A DNA stretch of 64,000 bases from Tetradesmus obliquus (taxonomy: Eukaryota; Chlorophyta; Chlorophyceae; Sphaeropleales; Scenedesmaceae). The notes below the pieces were generated by a model. That model ran no database searches. It was not told the origin of the DNA and saw only the letters and a program-made list of their open reading frames with translations. The stretch is from the NCBI GenBank assembly GCA_030272155.1, contig CP126200.1, positions 3,100,001 to 3,164,000 of the forward strand, written 5' to 3'. The translations under genes were made by a program, and so were the position numbers. Shown here piece after piece: positions 37,475 through 51,547 of this stretch (position 1 is the stretch's first letter; each line of letters starts with the position of its first letter).

Positions 37475-37505
<31 letters not shown>

Positions 37506-37712
37506 ATGAGCATGTTGAGGGTGACGAGGGTGCTGCTGCTGGACAGCAGCAGCAGCAGCAAGATGGTGAGGCAGCTGCTGATGCTGCGAGGCCGCTGCCG
37601 CCGCTGCTGCAGCAGCGGCTGGCAGCACGTGGCATACTGCCTGCAGTGCAAGGTGCTTCTGCTTCTGCTCGAGCTGATGCAGCTGTAGATGCAGCTGGTG
37701 GAGGCAGCAGTG

Positions 37713-37743
<31 letters not shown>

Positions 37744-38941
37744 TGGTGGTGGTGGTGGCGAGGTTGATGTGTTTGATGCTGCTGCAGAGGCAGCCAGTGG
37801 TGGGTCTGCATCATGGTCTCCTTCCGATTCTTCCTCCCACAGCTCAGCAGCTAGCAGTGAAGTAGGCGAAGCAGACAGCGCACAGAATGCAGGTAGCAGC
37901 AGCAGTGATGAAGAGTTTGCCTCCTCAGAGATGGAGACAGGCTCAAATGGAACTGACAGTGACAGTGAGGATGACCTCTTAGATGATTTTTCAGAACTCA
38001 GCAGCAGTGGCATTGGCAGCAGCAGCGACAGCAGCGGCAGTAGTAGTGGCAGCAGTGACGATGATAGCGAAGATGGAGGGCAGACCAGCAGCATCAGCGG
38101 CGAGCATGAGATGGAGTTTGCAGCTGATGAGTCGGGAGATGAGTGGTTGAGCGATGACATGGACATGGAAGACATGCTAGGGACAGATGCACAGCAGCAG
38201 CTGTATGACTGGGCCCGGGACCCACAGCAGCAGCAGCAGCAGCAGCAGCAGCACGGGCTATCAAGCGCAGCTGCTGCTGGCACAAGCGCAGCAGCAACAG
38301 CAGAAGCACCAGTCCTGGATGAGACAGAAGACAGCCAGAGGTTTTCTGAGTTCTTGGCGCCGCTTAGACGGCAGCTGGTGCTGCTGCAAGTGCGGCGGCA
38401 GCGGCGGCTGTTAGAGCAGCAGCGGCAGCAGCAGCAGCAGCAGCAGCAGCGGGCCAGGCAGCCCGAAGCATCGCAAGGTGCAGCACGCCAGCAGCAGCAG
38501 GAGCCTCTAGCACAGCAGGAAGCCTCCCAGCAACAGCAACAGCAGCAGCAGCCTCATCCTCGTCAGCAGCACGGCATTGAGCAGCTGTTGCGGCAGCAGC
38601 AACAGAGCGAGCGTGACCTGCGGCTGCTGCACTTCATGTCCACTGAGCTGCAGCGGAGGCAGGCGGAGCCGCACAATGCACCCATGGCCCCACATCTGCA
38701 CCGGCTGCAGCAAGAGGTGCAGCAGCAGTTCCAGGCGGCACACGAGCTGTGCAGGACGGCAGCACAGCAGGCGCGCGAGCAGCAGCAGCAGCAGGGAGGG
38801 GGTGCTAGTGCGAGCAGTGCCATGTTATCAGTACTAGGATCTCAAGCTGTCACTGCTGCTGCCGCTGCTGGTGGTGGTGATGCACAGCGAGCTGGCACTG
38901 CTAGTGGCGCAGAGCTGGGGACTGCTGATCATACAGCGTTC

Positions 38942-38987
<46 letters not shown>

Positions 38988-40748
38988 CTGATGATGAGCA
39001 GGACTCTGGTGAAGAGGCAGATGACGATGGCAGCAGCAGCAGCGACAGCGACAGTGATGACGGGGGCAGCGGCAGCAGTGAGGAGGAGAGTGATCGGGGC
39101 AGCCTGGTAGGGGAGGAGGACCTGCTGACTGAGGTGCGGACAGCAAGGGATGAAACAGTAGAAGTTGTTGCGCAGGTGCAGCCGGTTCAGCCATGTTTGT
39201 GTATTTGCATAACGTACATGCAGGCGCTCTGTTTGTGCAAGGCAGTCACCAGCACATTCACAACAAGCAAGAGTGACACCAGCCATTTGTGCTGCCAGCT
39301 TGTGCGCAAGTTGACACATAATGACTTGGTGGCATACACAATCTTACAAATACGTACGCGTCATGCTGCGTGCTGTTGGTGCAGCATGACCCCCTCATTC
39401 TGGAGCTGGGTAGGGTGCTGGCAGCAGGGGAGTACGGCGACAGCAGCAGCAGCAGCAGCAGCAGTACTGCAGGTGCAGCCGGCAACACAGGAGAAGGCCG
39501 CGTAGGGCTTGCCGACCATGACGCAGCTGCTGATGAGGATGCAGGCGGAGGCCTCAGCAACAGCAGCAGCAGGCAGCAGCGCTGGACTTGCAGGTGTGTG
39601 CTGGATGTGTCTGACCTGATGCTCACCAGCACCTTGAGGGCCAAGCAAATTGAGTTTGTATGCTCAGTCATGCCCAGGCGCCATTGTAGTGCTCGGATGC
39701 TGTCTTGGTCTGTCAGCTTCCCGTGTGTGCCTGCCTGCTGCACTGTGCATGATGTGTGCCACCTTGCATCTGCATCTGCTGTTGTTGTGCGGACAGGTGT
39801 TGATCCCACAAGCATGCAGCAGATCAGGCCGCGCTTATGTTGCTGCAAGGCCACTCCCAGTACCCATTGCAACACCGCTGCTGCTGCTGCTGCTGCTGCC
39901 GGCTGCTCGCTGCCGCCGCTGCCGCCGCTGCTGCTGCTGCTGCTGCCGCCAGGTATCGCGGCCACCTGAGCATCAAGACGGTGAAGGATGTGTCATTTGT
40001 GGGTCCTGGCCAGGGCATGGTGGCGGCAGGCAGCGATGATGGCAGGCTGTTTGTATGGGACAGGCACTCAGGTGCGTAATGTGTGTCTGGTGTGTCTGAT
40101 GCGTGACATGCTGGCTTGGTGCGTGCAGTTGCATCTGCCTGTATGGGCTGCATGCTGCTGGCGGCAGCAGCAGCAGCAGCATGCCTGCCGAGTGCAGTGC
40201 CATGCCAGGCCGCTTTATTCAGGTGCTTGTTTGTGTGCTGGAAGTGTACAGTAAGGCCATGCAGCTCGATTCCCCTGCAGCATCAACTGTGAGCAGAGCC
40301 ATCTAATGGGAACACAGCGGTCACATACGCTTGCACAAAAGACAAGCGCGCAAAACACCTGATTTGAAGCTTGTGCTTGTCTGTATTTGCTGCACGCTGC
40401 GCTTTTGCAATGCGCCCCGCAGGTGCGCTGGTGACCTGCCTGCGTGCCGACCGCTACGTGGTCAACTGCTGCGACAGCCACCCTAGCCTGCCGCTGATGG
40501 CCTCCTGCGGCATTGACAGCACAGTAAAGCTTTGGAGCCCCTGCCTGAGCAGCCCCAGGGCTACAAGTGATGCGCTGCTGTTCTGCATGGGCTACAATGA
40601 GCTGCAGCGGGCGGCCGAGGGCTGTGCGCTGTACACAGGGTTAAGCGACATGTGCAAGGCCTTCAGCCGGCAGCGCGCGGAGCGGCTGGTGCAGCAGTAC
40701 CGTGCTGAGCAGCGAGTAGCGGCAGCATGCGCTCAGGCTGTGACGTGA
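32391..40748 (+). CDS. WDTC1: WDTC1/DCAF9-like WD40-TPR protein with giant low-complexity insert
   Basis: Thirteen exons: 32391-32553, 32708-32740, 33181-33312, 33733-33906, 34188-34290, 35003-35132, 35410-35545, 35822-36267, 36941-37047, 37276-39175, 39385-39593, 39953-40071, 40423-40748 (3978 nt, 1325 aa). N-terminal WD40 repeats include GHKGCVNHVQFNESGSLLAS, SDDTRICLWDLAS, GHKANIFCVKFMPG, SCSEDGTGVRQLDVRE, AVGASDDALRVYD. A TPR-like region follows (RAQDLFERGELDASLRYARAALQLRPNYGMAHYTAA), then an insert of over 500 residues rich in polyQ, polyA, polyG, Ser and acid, then C-terminal WD repeats (RYRGHLSIKTVKDVSFVG, AAGSDDGRLFVWDRHSG, DSHPSLPLMASCGIDSTVKLW). Order and motifs match animal and plant WDTC1 (adipose), a substrate receptor for CUL4-DDB1 ubiquitin ligases and regulator of lipid storage. 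Exon 2 is a 33-nt microexon. A donor-like gtgagt overlaps the stop, so a further exon is possible. Confidence 0.85.
32847..32877. repeat. (CAG)n microsatellite
   Basis: About ten CAG units in intron 2 of the WDTC1-like gene. Confidence 0.9.
33566..33604 (+). repeat. Copy of the WDTC1-like exon 4 acceptor edge
   Basis: GCTGGCCAATCACTGGGT, then (g)gcag and ACGACTCCAGCCAGCCGCTG, repeats the true acceptor edge at 33710-33752 about 145 nt upstream. The AG is preserved. Confidence 0.85.
34255..34665 (+). repeat. Four copies of the WDTC1-like exon 5 donor edge
   Basis: The edge AAGCTGGAGATCAACTC, then CATCAGCAGCCCCTG|gtgaggcgg, is real at 34258-34290 and recurs near 34375, 34494 and 34615, spaced about 115-121 nt. 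All copies keep a usable donor (gtgagg, gtgagg, gtaagg). Confidence 0.93.
36783..36850 (+). repeat. Copy of WDTC1-like exon 9
   Basis: A GCGCAG acceptor followed by GTGAGCTGGCGCTGCC...CATGGTGCTCAACA matches exon 9 at 36945-37005, 158 nt further on. The copy breaks off where exon 9 continues with AGGGCCCAGGACCTG, so it looks like a truncated duplicate. Confidence 0.88.
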
Positions 40749-42177
40749 GTGGTTTGGCGCGTGGTGACTGCGTGACTGGAGCGCGTCTATTGTGAGAGTT
40801 GGCTGCGTTGCAGCAGCTGCTGGTTACATAAAGCATGATGCTTGACTCCGACACTTGCAAGGCGTAGGCTGCAGCTGCTGTCAGGCGATTTATGTGGGAT
40901 ATTCCCAGACATGACGTCTGCAAAAACTGTGTCCAGCTTGGTTGAGGAAATTCACTAGCGTACACTGCTGTACTTGGAAACTTGGATGACTTAGCCTGCC
41001 AGTGTTGAGCCTCACGCCTCCGTTGAACGGTTGGGCAGTGCCAGGCCCACGGGTGCAGCAAGCCCTACAGACAACGCCGTTGTATCAACATCATCATCAT
41101 CATGTTACGCCGTTGTATGTCCATCTAATCAAGGACCTGGTGCACACTTTCAGCAGTTTACCTGGCAGCATGCACAGTTGTAGTCACTACATGGAAGCTC
41201 CACAGTTGTAGTTGCAGTGAACAGCCTGTCAGGCTTTTACTGTCCGTACCTCGGTAGATGCGTGCAGGCCAGCTGGCCATCATCAGTTACAGCCTGTTAC
41301 TGAGCTGTTATATTCACGTGACATTGCATCTGATCCAGCTCTTCATCTCAATGCCAGCATGCATGTTGGCACTGCAGGAAGTGGCTGCAGGTTTCAAACT
41401 CAGGCACACCTATGTGTGCAGGACAGTGCTGGGCATAAACACGCAAGCTCTTACGAGTTTGTACAAATTATCAGCTGCCAGCTCCATTGGAGCCACTGCA
41501 AGACCACCTCAGCAAGGCAGGCAGCAGCCAGCACACAGTTTGCTGTTGACTGTACCAATGGTAGCCGGCCATCGTCAGCATAGCGGATCACAATGTGCTT
41601 GGTCACATCACAGCCAATATGCGTGATGCACACCAAAACCAGCTGTTTAGAATCAAGGCAGCAGGTAGCAGCCCTGTCCAGGAGCTGAAGCGTACACCAC
41701 AGCATGAATGAACACTGCCGCCATGTGATGTGTGTTTCTTGTAGTGCCTGTCAGGATGTTAATCAATTCACCGGTATGTGTGCGTGGTGGTGCACACATA
41801 TATCATACAGGCCAAGAGTACACTGAGTAGAGATGATCGCGTGGTCTGCATCAGCCACTGCTTGCTGCTTCCCCAACCCTCCTACTACTACAGCAGCATA
41901 TAACTTGCCACAACCCTACTCCCACCCGCTATCTAATGCTGCTGCTCCCAGCAGAACAGCGTTCCCCTAGCAGCAGCTGCTGCCTGACCATCTCCACGCC
42001 CAAGCGATCGCCTTGTGCACACCTTCAACAGATACGCTCATCCCACCACCTGAGGCTGGCCCATTGCGTTGACCATGGCCTGTGGCTGGCCGTAACCCTT
42101 GGGCCGCCTGCATGCACACAGGCACATACGCTAAGTGCAACGTTGCAGTTATGGTGTGCTGCCTTAAATTTATCATC
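40749..42177. other. Intergenic region between convergent genes
   Basis: 3' flanks of the WDTC1-like gene (plus) and of CKS1 (minus). No coding exon is supportable. Unresolved C-terminal CKS1 sequence may extend into the right part. Confidence 0.5.
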
Positions 42178-42442
42178 TTATCGACATTTGTAGCGATTTT
42201 CAAAGCTGCTGCTTCTGCGGTCCCGTCCGCTTGGCTGCAGAAGCGCATCTTGGCTGAGCAAGCTGCATGTGCAGGTGGGCCCGCTGCCAGAAACACGAAC
42301 GTGCACAGCACATGTTGTGGCGCTGGCTGCTAGCCATGCATGCTGGTTGCTGAAGCACATCATGCAAGAAAGATGCCCTGATATACAGCTGAGGCTGATG
42401 CGGGTGAGCAAGCAACCTGGCAGATCAGGTGCTGCTGCGCAC

Positions 42443-42881
42443 CTGAACAGCATGATGTGCGGCTCCGGTCGGTGGATAGCATAATGCTCCCAGCCGCGAG
42501 ATTGCTGCACGCCTAGGCCTCTCCACTCATTCTGCAACAACAAAGGGATGTGTCAATGGCTTCAAATCACATCCAAGGCCATGTTTCTGTGAATTATGCC
42601 CAACACAAGCAGCGTTGCTGTTCACCTCTGACAGTAGCCTGTTCTTTGGGAGGTGCTGGGCGATCTCAGGGGGCAGCACGACGTGCCTGCGGTTGTATCA
42701 ACGACCAAAAAGCGTTTGTAAGCCGCAGAACAGCCCGCATGTAGCGCTACCGGCCCAGGGCAAGCCTCCCCCCCGCGACCAACGCGAGCGTGTCTTTCTT
42801 GCACCTCTCCTCAAGCAGCTACCTGTATTCATAGATGTCATCGTAGTACTTTTCGCTGTACTGGATGTTGTTGTGAGCCAT
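42443..42881 (-). CDS. CKS1: CKS1, cyclin-dependent kinase regulatory subunit (C-terminal exon unresolved)
   Basis: Three exons, minus strand: 42881-42823, 42686-42626, 42531-42443. The protein reads [19 protein letters not shown], then [21 protein letters not shown], then [20 protein letters not shown] and [10 protein letters not shown], an almost residue-for-residue match to the Cks/Suc1 family. Cks binds CDK and, through an anion site around the HxPEPHxxLFR motif, phosphorylated substrates, so it works in the cell cycle. The family has about 75-90 residues; these exons give 70, so only a short tail is missing. The exon 3 donor (TTCAG|gtgcgc) is good, but I could not choose the acceptor for the tail. 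Without splicing, the frame runs on to a stop at 42178 with a tail unlike the family. Confidence 0.93.
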
Positions 42882-43501
42882 GGCTGCTTATAAGCTGAGA
42901 CAAACACAACAGCAGCAAACGGCTTGGCAAGGTGGGACTTTGTGCACAACTGGCAGGATCACAGCAACAAAGCCGCAGTCTCCCTTAAGGCAACGGTCTC
43001 CGGGACTATATGTGCGCTGCTCGGCGTGCACAGCGTGTCACAAATTCAAAATGTATGACAGCTGAGGTGGTGGTGCTTTGAACCCAGATTGGCGACTCGG
43101 CTGTTACCAGGTACTTCAAACGATTGAAAAACACGTAATCATTTGGTTGCATGCGGAAGGCAAAGAATCACGGTCCGTGCCCGCACAGTAGCACAAACAG
43201 CACTCTCAGGCACACTAGGAGGTCAGGATCCACTGAGAGCACTGCAGCTGCCAGTGCCACAATCTGTTCAACTTCAGAAGCAGGACTGGACCAATGTCAC
43301 AGGTTAGGACAACTGATGGCTGGCTGCCAGACCAAGGGCACGCTGCTGCAATGCAGCCTTATTCCGCAATCACCACCCACAGCTGCAACACAGCTGCCCA
43401 AAATGCTTGGCTCCTGTATAACTTGCTGTCAAGCGCCCTGCCTAAGCTGCGGCAGTGCAAACAACCAAACGTGGTCACTCAGCTACAAGCTGCGCAGCTG
43501 C
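42882..43501. other. CKS1 promoter side and DPE1 3' flank
   Basis: About 620 bp between the CKS1 start and the DPE1 stop. Both genes lie on the minus strand, so this holds the DPE1 3' UTR and the CKS1 promoter. No gene is seen. Confidence 0.5.
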
Positions 43502-46500
43502 TCAGTAGTCAATCTCCTTGGTGCCCTTGGGCATCCTGTCGTACACGTATGCCAGCTGCTTCAGCTGCTTGGTCTCCTCCGCCAGCTTCTCCCACACGTC
43601 AGGCCCGCCCACACGCCACGCCCAGTTGCCTGCCGCCTTGCCTGGAGTGTTCATGCGAGCAGAGTTATCCAGGCGCATGATGTCCTGCAGGTGGGTGGTG
43701 GCAGCAGTGGCAGCAACCATCAGCTTGTGGCGGAAGATGTGGAGGCAGCATGCACCCGCTGATGGCATCGGCAGACCCTTCTGCCTCTCTACACCCCTTT
43801 ATGTCATAGAAGACAATTGTATGCGGGGTGGTGGGTATGCCATAGGGCTGCTGCAGGTGCATTTTGCACCACAAGCACTGCTTGGATGGCTGCAACACAA
43901 TTGCAGTTCAGCTATCAAGAGCGCAGGTCCCACGCAAAAGTATGTTGGCGCACACACCTGCATCATGATGATGCTTGTGTTCGACACGGAGGCCATTGCT
44001 GCGCGGATGAAGTCCCAGGCAATGTCTTTGCCGTCAGAGCCCAGGTAGGCCTTCAGGTACTTCTTGTCCTGCAAGAGCAGCACATGACAGTAAGCGGCAA
44101 GGTAGGACAGTTGGGAGGGCAGCACAGCATTGTGGCTCACAGCATTTGCCAGGTTTTTGCTGTGATGTTGTAGTTTTGAGCCTTGCAGCATCGAGCATCT
44201 TTGCAACGCTGCGCCGACAGCCGTGTGTTTTAGCCTAGCCCACCTGAGCATTGGCACTGCCTGCAAGCCAGCCCACTGCTGTCTCGTTGTCGTGGGTGCC
44301 TGGGTAGCAGAAGGAGTTCTCGTAGTGCATGTGTGGCAGGTGCACGTTGTTGGTGCCACCGCCCCAAGCAAACTGCAGCACAACCATGCCGGGCGCCCCG
44401 ATCTGCTCCCTGCAGGAAGCAAGCAAACATGGTTGAGTGAGCCAGCGCCGCGACACATCATCCGCACAGCAAGTCATTGTTGCGCCATGTGCAAACTGCA
44501 TACGCCTATCTGTGTGCATGTGCATGCCTTTTGTGCGTCAAGGATGCACAGTACCTGCTCAGCTGCAGCCAGCCTTAGCAGAGCCCTGCGTCTGCAGCAG
44601 ATGTATCTTGCAACATCTGCTCCACAAATGATGTCAAGGGTGCCATCAGCTGCTGCACCTGCTGCTTTCCTGGCAGCGAACAATGCCAGGCATCCGTGGT
44701 GCTTCATGTCAAAGCAGGCATCTACACCAGGCACAGGCTTTGGTGCACACATTGTCCTTGAGTCGTGCGACAAGCACACCACCTTACTGCACTACACACA
44801 GGCATGACCTGCATCATCCTGCATCAGCCCCTGCCAGCAATCCGCCCGCCACGCCCACCTGAGCTGCACCACGTCAGTAGTGATCACGCCCAGGTCCTCA
44901 GCCAGGATGGGCACTGCGCCCAGCTGCGCCGTCAGCGCCTGGAACAGCCCGATGCCCGGCCCCACGCACCAGCTGCCATTCATGGCAGTCTCCTCAGTGG
45001 CCACGATGGACCAGTAGCCCGCAAACGCCCTGCGGGACAGTGCAACAGCAGCAGCAGCGATGGTAAGCAGAGCATCGAGCTGCCTGACTGACACATCAAC
45101 CCAGCGCAGGCCAGGAGCCCACAAACACCCTGCGGGAGGCGACGGTGGCAGCACCAGCCGAGGCCAGCAGAGCAGCGCAGGGTCAGCTGCATACATCAGC
45201 CCGGGGCAGTGCAGCATGCCAAGTAATGTGCAAGAAACTGCACATGATCTGCGGCAAGTGCAGCTGCTGCCAGCATTGCAGCAGCACTGCCTGCACAGCA
45301 CATGACAGATCCTTCTGTAGGCGGTCAGCCACGCGCACCTGAAGTGGTCGATGCGCGTCTCGTCGTACAGCTGCAGCGCGCGTGCCATGCGGTGCGCCCA
45401 CCACTTGTAGCCCTCCGCCTCGTGCGCCTCCCACCTGCAGCAGCAGCGGCAGCAGCAGCAGAACATCACAGTCAGCTTCTGCACCGCTTGACAAGAGTAG
45501 CAACAGTGTTGCGCTGCGGGCGGGAACTGCCATGCCTGCTTGCGCTACACAGCATGCAAGTGCCAATCAGCCCGCCTGGCTTGAGGCAGTCATATGCAGA
45601 ACTGCATACATGCCCATGTACTGGGAAGCTGCGGCTGTGCTCAATTTCACTACACAACGAAGGCCCACCAAACCCAGCACAAGCCCCCCCCCCCCCCCAC
45701 CTGTACAGCGGGCTGCCCCACAGCTGGCCGGTGGCGCTGAAGGCATCCGGCGGCACGCCCGACACGTTGTCTGGCGCGCAGCTCTCCTCGTTGAGCTCAA
45801 ACAGGTGCCTGTTGGCCCACACGTCTGCCGACTGGCCGCCGACGTAGATGGGCATGTCCCCGATGATCTTGATGCCCTTGGCGTTGGCGTACACCTGCGA
45901 CAGCAGCCGCGTGATAATGTACTGAGCACGTAACAGGGCATGAGCTCATGCAGTGAGGATGAGGGCTGGTGCCATGCGGATGGGAGCAAGTTCATGTGCA
46001 TGGCACGTGGAGCACCAGGATGCAATGCAACAGCAAATGGCATGGTGCGCCAGGACTGCCACAGTGCATTAGGCTGCAACTCCGCCACAACTGGCTACAC
46101 ATCAACCAGCACCAAGCTGCGACGCAAGCTATCATTCCACAGCACACTTCTCACCTTCACAGCGCGCCACTGCCGGTCGAACAGGAACTGCACCGCCACA
46201 AACTCGTCCACCTGCTGCTGGTACTGCTTGTGCGCCTCCTTCAGCGCAGAGGCCTTGCGGAAGCGCAGCGGGTCGGGCCACTCCCACCAGTCCTTGCCCG
46301 CCAGGTCGTCCGTCTGCCGCAGCGCATCAAACAGCGCTGAGTCCTCAATCCAGCTGTTGGCGGCGCGGAACTGTGCCATGAGCTGACGCAGCGCTGCAGG
46401 AGCAGCGTGGCAGCGGCACGAACGGGCACGGCAGCGGTACAGCAGTCAGCAGCGCGCAATGGCTGCCAGTCTTGGTTGCAAAAGACAGAGCTAGAAGTGC

Positions 46501-47820
46501 ATTGCTTACAGCAGCATATTCACATATGTGCAGTTGCTGTTACAGGCTGGCCAAACTGACTGGAATATACAGCTGAGGGTGGCTGCCGCTCCCGGCCAGC
46601 CCCACACCTGCAAACTTTGGCGACGTGAGCAGCGTGCGCGCGGCCTTCTGCAGCAGCGGCTGCTTGGCGGCTGCCACTGCCGCAAACTGCACGTCCCCAT
46701 CGGGCATCAGCGGCGGCCTGTCGGCCTCCTGCAGCAGCCCCTCAGTGATGAGCGCCTCCAGGTCGATGAGCAGCGGGTTGCCGCAGTTGGTGTCCAGGCC
46801 CGAGTAGGGCGAGTAGTACTCGGGGTCAGGGGGCACCAGCGGCAGCACCTGCAACAGCGGAATCCGTGTGCGTGGTGTGTGGGTGTGGAAGTAGAAGCAG
46901 TGTTTGAACAAAGTTGGCGAGGGATCACTCGATTTGCAGATGGAAGGTGGTTGAGCAGCAATGGCACCAGGTAGCTTGGCAGTTGAAGTGGCAGCTGCAG
47001 TATCCTTGCCGGAAGCAGCAGACATGCAACAAAAGTACGACAGCAGTTGCTGCTACCTCTGGCTGCTGTGATTACAGGCAGTAAGAAACGCTGCGGCTGG
47101 TGATGAGTGTGCACAAAAGTGCTCAGTTGAGCACCAGCCGACTGCTGGCATTAATTTTTTGCAGCCACGGTCTTTGTGGCTGCACAGCAGCAGCCGTTGC
47201 ACGCACCTGCCAGCACTGCATGCCCGCGTCCTGCAGCCAGTCAATGAACCTGAAGGCCTCCTGGCCCAGCTCGCCAATGCCATACGGGCCTGGCAGGGAA
47301 GTGGGGTGCAGGATCACACCGGCACGCCTGCGGCAGAGGAAGCAGCAGCGGCCAGCGTGCAAGGATATTAAAATACAAACAATCAACAGTTGGGTGTGAC
47401 GTGAGCTGTTGCAGCTCTGTAAAGCTGCAAAATGACACTTGGAAGGTGCTGCATGGATGCTGTTTCACAAGGTGTGCGAGCAAGGCACAGACAGGTCAAG
47501 ACCCCAGCCAGCCCTGGTGAAGCATCAGTCATGTGTTGAACCCACCTGCCCTTGTGCCAGTCTGGCATGTTGCCATCTTCACTGTAAGCAGGCCCCAGGG
47601 GCTTGCCTATGTTAGGTGTGGGTGCTGCTGCAGCTGCTGCATCAGCGCGGCACAGCACCACACGCGCGCGTCCTGCAACTGTACGCTGCGCCTGCAGCCG
47701 AGGCTGCTGTGCTCGTTGCTGCTGCTTTGGCACACGGACAACACAGCACAGACCATGCTGCTGCAATTGCCGTGCTACACGCGTGCCACGGCCGCACTGA
47801 AGCTGCCTTGCTGCCTGCAT
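43502..47820 (-). CDS. DPE1: Plastidial disproportionating enzyme, 4-alpha-glucanotransferase (GH77)
   Basis: Ten exons, minus strand: 47820-47546, 47327-47207, 46848-46608, 46393-46155, 45894-45701, 45434-45339, 45029-44859, 44409-44244, 44068-43958, 43684-43502 (1797 nt, 598 aa). The enzyme transfers malto-oligosaccharide units and releases glucose during starch turnover in the plastid. A long basic, Gln/Arg-rich transit peptide (MQAARQLQCGRGTRVARQLQ...) leads to RRAGVILHPTSLPGPYGIGE. Other GH77 blocks: WQVLPLVPPDP, YSPYSGLDTNCGNPLLIDL, IIGDMPIYVGGQSADVWAN, GVPPDAFSATGQLWGSPLY. The catalytic set is present: nucleophile Asp in TRIDHFR, acid/base Glu in PILAEDLGVIT, and the third Asp in GTHDNET. 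The exon 5 donor is followed by a 15-G run. A copy of the exon 7 acceptor edge lies at about 45108-45140. Confidence 0.96.
45108..45140 (-). repeat. Copy of the DPE1 exon 7 acceptor edge
   Basis: AGGAGCCCACAAACACCCTGCGGG repeats the true edge at about 45012-45035 (AGTAGCCCGCAAACGCCCTGCGGG, plus-strand reading), 95 nt further into the upstream intron, with TGC/AG kept. Confidence 0.8.
45684..45698. repeat. 15-C run, G-run at the DPE1 intron 5 donor
   Basis: On the coding (minus) strand the exon end TACAG is followed by GT and then 15 G. The homopolymer thus occupies intron positions +3 to +17. Confidence 0.95.
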
Positions 47821-48444
47821 CAGCAGCAGGTCTCTGCCTTCAGCCCCAGCTCTGCCAGTGGTGGGACGTTGAAGCAGACTCGCGTGCGGCAACTGTACTT
47901 GAAGATCAAGCAGAGATATTTAAGGCTTTTGGTCGGCTGCGTGAGCCGATGCGAGCGTTTCCTTGCTGTCACGACTTCCAGGCAGCACGTTGCGTTGCTG
48001 CTCGGACCCCAGATCGCACAGACGCCTGCTGCCGAGCACAAACACCAGCCGATCAATGCATGCTGTCAGCGATCACTGAGCTAGTGGGGGCCGTTGATCA
48101 CTACAAGGGTTGTTCAAGAACCCTTCTCTGCAGCAGGCAGTTGTGACAGCGTAACAGGCGTTGCATGACGTATCTTGCATTGGACCCAAGAAAAGACATG
48201 CGCAGACATCCCAGGTAACGCTGAGTGGCAAACCCGTCGGACGCCTTGACACAACAGCGGCATCCGCAACAGCAGCAGGAGTGCTCCCAACCGACTTGCG
48301 TGTGTCTTGTGCCGTGCAGTGCTCGTCTGCCTCACAAATTTCAAGCACAAAACCCTGTCACTGGTAGTTCTGAGCTGGATTAGCCCCTTGGCAGCCTGCC
48401 CAGGCAGCACACAGGCCTGCAGAGGCTGCTGAGGGCACAGCGAG
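47821..48444. promoter_or_regulatory. Bidirectional promoter region between DPE1 and Kish
   Basis: The start codons at 47820 (minus) and 48445 (plus) are divergent with 624 bp between. Both promoters and 5' UTRs must lie here. No TATA box or named element is recognised. Confidence 0.5.
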
Positions 48445-49007
48445 ATGTCAGCGCTGTTTGATTTCCAGTCTTTCCTCACAGTAGTGCTGCTGACCATCTG
48501 CTCCTGCACATACTACAAGCTGATCAACCCTGGCGGCCTTGCACAGACAACAGGGTAAGCAGCAAGCTACAGCTAGCCGGGTGCCAAATGACAGCAGCAG
48601 GATGCAGGCAGCTGAGCAACACCACAACAGCAACCGTACAACAGCAACCTGTACTGCACCTAACCCCTGGCTGTTCTGCAGGTTCCGTGGCCTATTCTGG
48701 AAAGCAGCAAGAATAGGTACGTAACGCTCTTGAAAGAGACCTTTTGCAGTGGGGATGAGGTCGTCACTTGCAACCGTGCAGTGGGCACCGACACATCCAC
48801 ACTGCAAGCAAAATGCATGGGGCACTGCTGTTCATGAAAGGCGGCCAACACGGCAGCCTATGCAGCAGCTGTGCAGATGCCGTCGGCACTGCCGACAGCA
48901 CCTGGCAGCTCACGACACTGCTTTTGCATGCACTTGCAGGAGAGCGGCTCAGCCCCTGGGTGGGCTTGTCGTGCATCGTCATGGGCTTCTCCATACTCTT
49001 CACATGA
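48445..49007 (+). CDS. KISH: Kish (TMEM167) family Golgi membrane protein
   Basis: Three exons: 48445-48554, 48682-48716, 48940-49007 (213 nt, 70 aa). The protein reads MSALFDFQSFLTVVLLTIC SC, TYYKLINPGGLAQTTG, FRGLFWKAARIG, ERLSPWVGLSCIVMGFSILFT. Plant and animal Kish proteins have almost the same sequence and length (about 72 aa), with an N-terminal hydrophobic signal/membrane segment, the conserved FWKxARIGER motif and a C-terminal membrane segment. Kish is an early-secretory/Golgi protein needed for constitutive secretion in animal cells; the algal role is inferred. The middle exon is only 35 nt. It faces DPE1 head-to-head. Confidence 0.96.

Positions 49008-51547
<2,540 letters not shown>

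Noticed and set aside
37155..38283. Long minus-strand open frames rich in His/Gln or Ser/Ala opposite the WDTC1-like gene
   Set aside because: They are antisense to the low-complexity coding exon; the plus strand has the conserved WD/TPR framework and matching splice phases.
43799..44467. Minus-strand 222-codon open frame inside the DPE1 region
   Set aside because: It joins DPE1 exon 9 with intron sequence; the conserved GH77 blocks require the spliced structure given.
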